Assembly: GCF_030503435.1 (NCBI RefSeq)
Contig: NZ_JAUKPO010000001.1
Span: 372,001-436,000 of the forward strand
DNA: 64,000 bases
From: Rhodocytophaga aerolata
GTDB lineage: Bacteria; Bacteroidota; Bacteroidia; Cytophagales; 172606-1
Direction of reading: 5' to 3'
The notes under the pieces are model-generated. The model saw only the letters and a program-made list of their open reading frames with translations. It searched no databases and was not told the DNA's origin. Every line of letters starts with the position of its first letter. The first letter of the stretch is position 1. A program made the translations under genes and the position numbers. Shown here piece by piece: positions 53,806-61,791 of the stretch.

Positions 53806-56800
53806 ATGAAGCAGAAGTTTTATCTACTCGTATGCCTGCTGTATTGCATAAGTATAGTACCTATACTTGCCCAATCCAGTACGGTAGCAGGAACCGTAAA
53901 GGATGATAACAATGAGCCCTTACCCGGTGTAAACGTTTTGTTAAAAGGCACTACCCAGGGTACAGCCACCGATGCGAACGGAGCCTTTCAGCTTCCGTCG
54001 GTAGATGGAAGCGGCACCTTAGTTTTCTCGGCCATTGGCTTCATTACGCAGGAAGTACCCATCAACAACCGGTCGACTATAAACATCAGCTTACAATCGG
54101 ATGTGCAAAGTTTGAATGAAGTGGTAGTTACCGCACTAGGTATTGAGAGGCAGGCCAAAACCCTTACCTATGCCACCCAGCAACTGGAAGGCAGGCAATT
54201 GACCCAGGTACGGGATGCTACTGGTAGTGCTGTAAATTCCCTGGCTGGTAAAGTTGCCGGCTTAACTATTACCCAATCAGCTAACGGGCCGGGTGGCGCT
54301 AACCGGGTAGTATTGCGGGGTAACCGCTCTATCACCGGAAACAACAATGCCCTGTTTGTGGTAGATGGAGTAGCCATTGATAACTCTACCCGCGGCCAGG
54401 TTACATCCTCTTTTGGAGGCAGCAATTCCAGTGATGCCGCTGCCAACATCAATCCGGATGATATTGAATCGATAAACGTACTGAAGGGAGCTGCGGCGGC
54501 CGCCTTGTACGGTAGCCGGGCTGCCAATGGCGTAATTCTGATCACGACCAAAAGAGGCAAATCCGGACAAACATCCGTTGATGTTAATTCTGGTATTTCT
54601 GTGTCTAACCCAATGCTTTTACCCAACTTCCAGAATGACTATGGGCAGGGATTAGGGGGTGTATATGCAGCTAACTCAGAAAGAAGCTGGGGACCAAGAA
54701 TGGACGGCCGCACAGTAACTGACTGGACAGGCAAAGAAACTGCTTTTTCCCCTCAGCCAGATAATATCCGCGACTTCTTCCGGAATGCGTTATCGCTGAA
54801 CAATTCAATTGGAATCAGCGGCGGCAGCGAAAAAATACAGACGTATCTATCCTACACCAACAACTATGTGGAAGGTCTGCTACCTAACAACGATATGATG
54901 CGCCATACAGCCAACCTGCGGTTAAACAGCCAGATTTCAGACAAACTAAGTGTGGAGGGCAAAATAACTTATATGCAGCAAGGCATTGACAACAAACCGG
55001 CTGTAGGCGAAACGGCTGCCCCCCTGAATAGTTTATTCCAGGTACCCCGCAACATCCGCCTAGAGGATATGGAAAACTATCAGCGGATTGACCCAGCAAC
55101 AGGCCTGCCGGTGCAGAATTACTGGCTACCAGGCTCTTCGGTTTTGCAAAATCCTTACTGGATTGTGAACCGCAATTCCTATTTTGAAGACAGACGACGG
55201 GTTACGGCCTTTGGTTTGGCCCGGTACAATTTAACCAGCTGGCTGAATGCACAGCTCCGGGTAAGTGTAGACCGCTACAACGACCGCTTAGAAGAAAAAC
55301 ATTACCAGGGTTCTTACTGGATAAACCAGGCCGGGGGCCAATATGGTTTTGGCACTAACTATGTAGATGAACAAAACGTAGACTTGCTGATCAGCGGAAA
55401 TAATACCTTAAGCGAAGCCTTTAAACTTAACTACAATATTGGAGGCCAGTTGCTCTACCGGGAAAGTGAGTTTAACTACAGCAATTCCAATGGTTTATTA
55501 AAGCCTAATTTGTTTGCGATCACCAACACTGGTAATGTAACCCCTTCGTATAGCTACTTCAAAAGAAACCTGCAAGGCGTATATGCCACTGCCCAGCTTT
55601 CGTTCCGCGACTACCTGATTTTGGATTTAACAGCCCGCAACGACTGGTCTTCTACGCTGCCGGCTTCCAACCGTTCCTACTTTTACCCGGCAGTTGGCTT
55701 AACCTATGTATTGTCTGACATGATAACCATGCCTGAATTTATATCATTTGCTAAATTCAGAGGTTCATATACACAGGTGGGTAATGATGCTAATCCATAC
55801 TTGTTGCAACAGACGTACACCGTTTCGCAAGGCGGACTTAGCGGCTGGGTTACCCGCGATGCTACCCAGGCTATTCCGGATCTGAAGCCAGAATTAACTA
55901 AATCCATTGAGGTAGGCATGGACTGGCGTTTCATGGATAACCGCATTGGTCTGGATTTAACCCTTTACCATACCAATACCATTAACCAGTTATTAACTTT
56001 GTCATTACCTCCGGCCTCTGGTTTCTCTAATAAATACATCAATGTGGGAGATGTACAAAATCAGGGTATTGAAATTATGCTGACCACTTCTCCTATCCGT
56101 ACGGCTAAATTTAACTGGAATGCCAATTTGAACTTCTCTGCTAACCGCAACAAAATTCTGGAACTTAGCCCAGACATTAAACGGGTAGGTTTAAGCTCCG
56201 ACTCCCGCGTAGGCGATGTTGTAGTAGAAGAAGGCAAACGTTTTGGCGAAATTTATACAGAAGGCTGGGCCAGAGACCCGGCAACCGGACAACTACTAAT
56301 CAATGCCAATGGCTTACCTGTATTGACACCCGGAGGGTTAAGCCAATATGTTGGAAACTTTAACCCAGATTGGATGCTGGGCTTTAACAATACCTTTACT
56401 TATGGAAACTGGTCGTTAGGTGTGTTACTAGATGGACGTTTCGGTGGTGTAATGGTATCTGGCGGCGATGGCTTGCGTACTTCCAACGGATCAGTAGAAG
56501 TAACGACAAATTTCCGGGAAGGCGGCTGGGTATTGCCAGGTATTGTAGAAGGTACCGGCGAGCCAAATGTTAAACCTATCCGGTCTGAAGATTTCTGGTA
56601 TTACATGGGGGGCCGCTACTCCAGAGGCGAAATTTATACCTACGATGCAACCAACGTTCGTTTACGGGAAGCCAACTTAGGGTATTCGTTCAACATGCCT
56701 GAAAACTTCTTTATCCGCTCTGCCCGGGTTTCTGTTGTAGGCCGTAACTTGTTCTTCCTGTACAGAGGAAGTTCTACCTTTGATATTCCAGGCATTGGCA

Positions 56801-56919
56801 AACGCAAAATGGATTTTGACCCGGAAGCTAACCTGGGTTCTGGCAACTTACAGGGCTTGGAATACAATGCCTTGCCCACTGCCCGTACGCTGGGTGTAAA
56901 CATCAACCTTGGTTTCTAA
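53806..56919 (+). CDS. SusC/RagA family TonB-linked outer-membrane protein
   Basis: The ATG at 53806 is chosen over the frame start at 53743, because it gives a signal peptide (FYLLVCLLYCISIVPILAQ). The 1037-residue protein has the carboxypeptidase-like N-domain (TVAGTVKDDNNEPLPGVNVL, GTATDANGAFQLP), the SusC plug with LNEVVVTALGIERQAKTLTY and RGNRSITGNNNALFVVDGV, LKGAAAAALYGSRAANGVI, and a long barrel ending LGVNINLGF. SusC proteins import oligosaccharides or peptides with a SusD lid. The partner follows after 51 bases. Confidence 0.96.
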   Translation: MKQKFYLLVCLLYCISIVPILAQSSTVAGTVKDDNNEPLPGVNVLLKGTTQGTATDANGAFQLPSVDGSGTLVFSAIGFITQEVPINNRSTINISLQSDVQSLNEVVVTALGIERQAKTLTYATQQLEGRQLTQVRDATGSAVNSLAGKVAGLTITQSANGPGGANRVVLRGNRSITGNNNALFVVDGVAIDNSTRGQVTSSFGGSNSSDAAANINPDDIESINVLKGAAAAALYGSRAANGVILITTKRGKSGQTSVDVNSGISVSNPMLLPNFQNDYGQGLGGVYAANSERSWGPRMDGRTVTDWTGKETAFSPQPDNIRDFFRNALSLNNSIGISGGSEKIQTYLSYTNNYVEGLLPNNDMMRHTANLRLNSQISDKLSVEGKITYMQQGIDNKPAVGETAAPLNSLFQVPRNIRLEDMENYQRIDPATGLPVQNYWLPGSSVLQNPYWIVNRNSYFEDRRRVTAFGLARYNLTSWLNAQLRVSVDRYNDRLEEKHYQGSYWINQAGGQYGFGTNYVDEQNVDLLISGNNTLSEAFKLNYNIGGQLLYRESEFNYSNSNGLLKPNLFAITNTGNVTPSYSYFKRNLQGVYATAQLSFRDYLILDLTARNDWSSTLPASNRSYFYPAVGLTYVLSDMITMPEFISFAKFRGSYTQVGNDANPYLLQQTYTVSQGGLSGWVTRDATQAIPDLKPELTKSIEVGMDWRFMDNRIGLDLTLYHTNTINQLLTLSLPPASGFSNKYINVGDVQNQGIEIMLTTSPIRTAKFNWNANLNFSANRNKILELSPDIKRVGLSSDSRVGDVVVEEGKRFGEIYTEGWARDPATGQLLINANGLPVLTPGGLSQYVGNFNPDWMLGFNNTFTYGNWSLGVLLDGRFGGVMVSGGDGLRTSNGSVEVTTNFREGGWVLPGIVEGTGEPNVKPIRSEDFWYYMGGRYSRGEIYTYDATNVRLREANLGYSFNMPENFFIRSARVSVVGRNLFFLYRGSSTFDIPGIGKRKMDFDPEANLGSGNLQGLEYNALPTARTLGVNINLGF

Positions 56920-56970
56920 TTCTTTTGTTTCACAAATACTCTTAAGTTTTCATATCAATTAGATAAAAGA

Positions 56971-58512
56971 ATGAAAAGCATAAAATTATATAGCATTAAA
57001 CTATTGAGTGGTGTAACCCTTATTGGCACACTATTTAACAGTTGTACGGATAACTTTGAGGAAATCAATACCAATCCAACCAAAATCACAGCGTTGGGTA
57101 CAGGCGAATACGGAATGATGTTTGCCAAAGCAGAATCAGTGCCTTTTGCCTCCTACCAGATTTCCCAGAATTTATTTGCCGACTTGTACGCACAGTACTT
57201 TGCTCTTACGGCCAGCTACTTCCAGTCAGACCGCTACACCATGCGTTTCGACTGGCTAACCGGCCACTGGAATCCGCCTTATACACAGGGAGTACCCCAG
57301 CTAAAAACCATTATTGAAGCTACAGAAGGTGAACTGCCGGCTGAAAATGCACTGGCGAAAATCTGGTGGGTATATATGTTTCACCGGGTTACAGATTATT
57401 ATGGACCCATTCCCTATTTCCAGGCTGGCACCGATTCCAAAGTAATTGCATACGATCCGCAGGATAAAATTTATGACGACTTCTTCAAGAAGTTAGCAGA
57501 AGCCACCGAGGTGTTAAATGCCAATAAGGATAAAAAACCTTTTGAGAAATACGATGCCATCTATGCAGGTGATGTAAATAAATGGATTAAGTTCGCCAAT
57601 ACGCTCCGCCTGCGTCTGGCTATGCGGATTTCCGATGTTGATCCGGCCCGTGCCAAAACAGAAGCGGAAGCCGCTGTAGCCGGGGGAGTTATGATGGAAG
57701 TAACAGACGATGCCATGTTAAAAGTAAGTGGCAAAGGAAATGATATTAATACGTTTAACCAGATTACTAACTGGAATGAGTTCCGGATGAGTGCTTCTAT
57801 GGAAAGCGTATTGAAAGGGTATGGCGATCCCCGGATTTCTGCTTATTTCCAGCCTGCCGAAGCCACCGGTACGTACGAAGGATTACGCAACGGCTTACTG
57901 CCAGCTCAGCAAGGCCTTACATTAAATTTGCCAGCTCAAAATTCTAACGTAGCTGCCAGGTTTACGGTGGCTAACCAGAATACCAATCCACAGGATGTAA
58001 TGCATGCCGCAGAAGCTTATTTTCTCCGGTCAGAAGGTGCTTTAAACGGATGGAATATGGGAGGCACAGCGCAGGAACTATATGAAGATGGTATCCGCAC
58101 TTCGATGATTCAATGGGGAACCACCGATGAAGCGGCTATTACCGCCTATATTACGAGTGCAGCTACACCTGTTGCCCCTCAGGATCAACAGAATTCGCCT
58201 GCTTTGTCGGACATACCTGTGAAATGGGAAGCAACTCCTGAAAGGCAACGGGAGCAAATTAATACGCAGAAATGGCTTGCGCTGTATCCGGATGGATTTG
58301 AAGCCTGGGCTAACTTCCGCAGAAGCGATTACCCCAGATTATATCCGGTAGTAGCTTCCGATAATGCAGATGTGCCAACCGGAACGTTTATCAAACGGAT
58401 ACCTTTTATCACGCTTGAAAAGCAAACAAACGGACCTGCCGTTACAGCTGCCGAAGCCTTACTTGGCGGACCTGACAAAGCCAGTACGCCACTGTGGTGG
58501 GATAAAGATTAA
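56971..58512 (+). CDS. SusD/RagB family outer-membrane lipoprotein (SusD-like type 2)
   Basis: The 513-residue lipoprotein has a signal ending LFNSC (Cys25). The N-terminal DNFEEINTNPTKI and the TPR-like core (LAKIWWVYMFHRVTDYYGPIPYF, YAGDVNKWIKFANTLRLRLAMRIS, MHAAEAYFLRSEGALNGWN) fit the second SusD-like family. The C-terminal part has RQREQINTQKWLALYPDGFEAWANFRR. It is the lid and substrate-binding partner of the SusC protein encoded just upstream; substrate unknown. Confidence 0.95.
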   Translation: MKSIKLYSIKLLSGVTLIGTLFNSCTDNFEEINTNPTKITALGTGEYGMMFAKAESVPFASYQISQNLFADLYAQYFALTASYFQSDRYTMRFDWLTGHWNPPYTQGVPQLKTIIEATEGELPAENALAKIWWVYMFHRVTDYYGPIPYFQAGTDSKVIAYDPQDKIYDDFFKKLAEATEVLNANKDKKPFEKYDAIYAGDVNKWIKFANTLRLRLAMRISDVDPARAKTEAEAAVAGGVMMEVTDDAMLKVSGKGNDINTFNQITNWNEFRMSASMESVLKGYGDPRISAYFQPAEATGTYEGLRNGLLPAQQGLTLNLPAQNSNVAARFTVANQNTNPQDVMHAAEAYFLRSEGALNGWNMGGTAQELYEDGIRTSMIQWGTTDEAAITAYITSAATPVAPQDQQNSPALSDIPVKWEATPERQREQINTQKWLALYPDGFEAWANFRRSDYPRLYPVVASDNADVPTGTFIKRIPFITLEKQTNGPAVTAAEALLGGPDKASTPLWWDKD

Positions 58513-58535
58513 TGGATCTTTTTATCTGATAAATC

Positions 58536-58580
58536 AACACAAATCGGTGGGGTATATTCATACTTCACCGATTTGTGTTT
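58536..58580 (+). terminator. Intrinsic terminator after SusD
   Basis: A 14-base stem (58536-58549 with 58566-58579) with a 16-base loop ends in a short T-run. It would separate the SusCD transcript from the DUF5107 gene, though read-through is possible. Confidence 0.8.
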
Positions 58581-58619
58581 CAATCGTTGCCTCCATTTTT
58601 TAATCTACTATACAGCATC

Positions 58620-61600
58620 ATGCGTAAAATCTACCTTTTCAGTATAATATATTATCTTCTCTTAACGTATAGCCCCCCCTTGCTTGCCCAGAATGCTTCG
58701 TTCCGGGAATATACCAAAGCCTACAAAACCTACCCCTTCTCCGACCCTAATCCCATTCCTAATCCAAACACACTAATTTATCCCTACTTCCGCTTTGATG
58801 GGTACACCGACAAACCTGTAAATAAAGAATGGAAAGTAGTAGAACTGGAAAATGAATACATTAAGCTAACTATACTGCCGGAAATTGGGGGTAAGATATG
58901 GGCAGCCTATGAGAAAGCATCTGGGAAATCGTTTTTTTATGACAACCAGGTAGTTAAATTCCGGGACATAGCCATGCGCGGCCCCTGGACATCCGGCGGA
59001 TTGGAAGCCAACTATGGAATTATTGGTCATACCCCGGCGGTAGCTACGCCAGTAGATTATTTAGTAAAGAAAAATGAAGACGGCAGTGTGAGTTGCTTTA
59101 TTGGCACCCTGGATTTACTTACCCAAACTACCTGGTGCCAGGAAATTAACGTAGCGCCCGATAAAGCCTATTTTATTACCCGTTCGTTCTGGTATAACTC
59201 ATCCCCGCTTGAACAACCCTACTACTCCTGGATGAATGCCGGTTTAAAAGCCGCCGGAAATCTGCAATTTATTTATCCTGGTACACACTACTTAGGGCAT
59301 GAAGGGCAGTATGAAAAATGGCCTGTAGATGAACAAGGCCGCGATTTGTCTTTTTATGAAAACAACAATTTTGGCACCTACAAATCGTACCATGTATTTG
59401 GCAAGTACACCGATTTTTTTGGCGGCTACTGGCACGACGAAGATTTTGGCATGGGCCGCTACTCTACCCACGACGACAAAGCCGGGAAAAAAATATGGAT
59501 CTGGGGCCTTTCCCGTGAAGGAATGATCTGGGACAAAATTTTGACAGATACCGATGGGCAATATGTAGAAGTACAATCCGGACGTTTATACAACCAGGCA
59601 GCCCCGGCAAGCTCATTCACTCCTTTCAAAAATATAGACTTTACGCCCTATGCCAGTGAAGACTGGAAAGAATACTGGTTTCCGGTAAAAGGGACCAAAG
59701 GTTTTGTAAAAGCCAATACCTATGGAGCATTGAACCTGAAGAAAGAAAACAATTCGTTGAAAGTCTACTTTTCGCCCCTGCAACCCATTGCCGATACACT
59801 AAAAATAGTAGATAACCAGAAAGTCATTTATACCAAAGTACTCACCCTGAAACCCCTGCAACTCTTCTCTGATTCCATAGCCTTTACCGGGAATGAAAGG
59901 AACCTGGTGTCAAGTTTAGGAGGAAATAAATTAGTGTATGCAGCCAATCCCCAAACAGATGTATTGCAACGCCCAATGGATTTTCCGAAGGAGTTCGACT
60001 GGCAATCTGGCTATGGTTTATACATTCAGGGAAAGGAACTGGCCAGACATAAACAATTTGGTCAGGCTATGCAGAAACTACAAGCCAGTTTGCAAAAAGA
60101 ACCACATTTCGGCCTAGCTCTGGTAGAAGTCGCACAGTTGCTGTACCGGAATATGCAATACCAGGAAGCCCTGACGTATGCCAAACAAGCCCTTCGTTTA
60201 GATACCTACGACCCGGCAGCCAATTACATATATGGCCTGGCAAATGCTGCCTTACAAAACACCACCGATGCCAAAGATGGATTTGACCTGGCTGCCCTTT
60301 CTACCGAATACCGGCCACAAGCCTATACGCAACTAAGTAAGCTGTATTTCACTGAGAAAAATTATACCCAGGCGGCTGAATATGCCCGGAAAAGTCTGGA
60401 GTATACCCACAACAATCTGGAAGCCTATCAGCTATTAGCTGTGCTGCATCGACTGGAAAATAAAACAAAGGAAGCAACTGAGTATCTGGACGAAATTTCT
60501 AAGATAGCTCCATTGAATCACTTCGCTCGCCTGGAACGCTACTGGCTGACTAAAACTGAGGAAAACAAAAAGCTATTTACTTCCCTCATCCGTACAGAAC
60601 TACCGCATGAAACCTATATGGAGCTGGCAATCTGGTACTTTCACCATGGATTGTTTAAAGAATCTCTGGCTGTATTGGAATTAGCTCCTAGTAGCCCGGA
60701 AATTGTATACTGGCAAGCATTTTTGCAGCATAAGGCAGGCAACCAGGCAGCCCATGAGTTACTAAAGAAAGCCAATAGTCTGTCACCTGCCATGACGTTT
60801 CCCTACCGCTCCGAAACAGCCGACGTACTAAAATGGGTGCTGTCCCAAGATAAAAGCTGGAAACCCAACTACTACCTGGGTCTGATTCACTGGAACCGGC
60901 AGGATACCCTGCGGGCAAAAGAGCTATTGATGGCCTGTGGCACTGCTCCTGAATTTGCCCCTTTCTACCTAGCCAGAGCTGAACTTCTTGGCAAGAATAA
61001 TCCTAACCAAGCCCTGACTGATTTCCAGAAAGCGGAAAAACTGGATCCAAAAAATTGGCGAATTGGTTTACTGCTTTCTCAATTCTATGCGGGGCAAAAA
61101 AACTATACAAAAGCGCAGCAGTATGCCAAACGGTATTATCAACTCTTTCCCGAGAACTATATTTTAGGTAGCCAGTATGCGAAAACCCTGCTGTTAACCG
61201 GAGATTATAAAGCTAGTTTAGGCGTATTAAATAAACTCAACATTCTGCCCTACGAGGGAGCAACCGAAGGCCGGTCATTGTACAGAGAGGCAAATCTGAT
61301 GCTGGCTACCCAGGCGTTGCGTAGTGGCAAAGCCCCTGAGGCAATAAAATTTATAACCCAGTCACGGGAGTGGAAAGAGACATTGGGAGCCGGAAAACCT
61401 TATCCGGAAGATATAGACGAACGCATGGAAGATTATATGGAAGCCCTGAGTTATGAGAAGCTAGGCAAACCGGATAAGGCCAGGGCTTTATACAACAAAA
61501 TCGTAAACTTCAAAAAAGAGGGAGCGGCTCCCAATAAGCTATTTACTGCTTTTGCTCTTCAACACTTGGGGAAGCAAACAGAAGCCCGTAACTTACTGGA

Positions 61601-61751
61601 AGATTGGGTGAAACAATCGCCGGAGAGTACATTAGCCAAGTGGTGTTATGCCCAGTTTAAAGGAGAAAATCCGCCGGTTCCAGCAGAAATTTCAGCAAAT
61701 GAAAATCTGCGTTTATTAGTTGCCTTTTGTGAAAGTTTGAAAAAGGTGTAA
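58620..61751 (+). CDS. Exported DUF5107 and TPR protein
   Basis: The ATG at 58620 is chosen over the frame start at 58575 for its signal peptide (IYLFSIIYYLLLTYSPPLLAQ). The 1043-residue protein opens with a DUF5107 region (about 35-400: VELENEYIKLTILPEIGGKIWAAYEK, SWMNAGLKAAGNLQFIYPG), which resembles galactose-mutarotase-like sugar-binding sandwiches. Several TPR units follow from about 475 (PHFGLALVEVAQLLYRNMQYQEALTYAKQALRL and similar). This suggests a carbohydrate-acting or -binding protein in a periplasmic complex. It lies between SusD and the VCBS/UnbV lipoprotein. Confidence 0.88.
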   Translation: MRKIYLFSIIYYLLLTYSPPLLAQNASFREYTKAYKTYPFSDPNPIPNPNTLIYPYFRFDGYTDKPVNKEWKVVELENEYIKLTILPEIGGKIWAAYEKASGKSFFYDNQVVKFRDIAMRGPWTSGGLEANYGIIGHTPAVATPVDYLVKKNEDGSVSCFIGTLDLLTQTTWCQEINVAPDKAYFITRSFWYNSSPLEQPYYSWMNAGLKAAGNLQFIYPGTHYLGHEGQYEKWPVDEQGRDLSFYENNNFGTYKSYHVFGKYTDFFGGYWHDEDFGMGRYSTHDDKAGKKIWIWGLSREGMIWDKILTDTDGQYVEVQSGRLYNQAAPASSFTPFKNIDFTPYASEDWKEYWFPVKGTKGFVKANTYGALNLKKENNSLKVYFSPLQPIADTLKIVDNQKVIYTKVLTLKPLQLFSDSIAFTGNERNLVSSLGGNKLVYAANPQTDVLQRPMDFPKEFDWQSGYGLYIQGKELARHKQFGQAMQKLQASLQKEPHFGLALVEVAQLLYRNMQYQEALTYAKQALRLDTYDPAANYIYGLANAALQNTTDAKDGFDLAALSTEYRPQAYTQLSKLYFTEKNYTQAAEYARKSLEYTHNNLEAYQLLAVLHRLENKTKEATEYLDEISKIAPLNHFARLERYWLTKTEENKKLFTSLIRTELPHETYMELAIWYFHHGLFKESLAVLELAPSSPEIVYWQAFLQHKAGNQAAHELLKKANSLSPAMTFPYRSETADVLKWVLSQDKSWKPNYYLGLIHWNRQDTLRAKELLMACGTAPEFAPFYLARAELLGKNNPNQALTDFQKAEKLDPKNWRIGLLLSQFYAGQKNYTKAQQYAKRYYQLFPENYILGSQYAKTLLLTGDYKASLGVLNKLNILPYEGATEGRSLYREANLMLATQALRSGKAPEAIKFITQSREWKETLGAGKPYPEDIDERMEDYMEALSYEKLGKPDKARALYNKIVNFKKEGAAPNKLFTAFALQHLGKQTEARNLLEDWVKQSPESTLAKWCYAQFKGENPPVPAEISANENLRLLVAFCESLKKV

Positions 61752-61791
61752 CATGTATACCTATATACCTATTGTTATTTCATTCATTAAA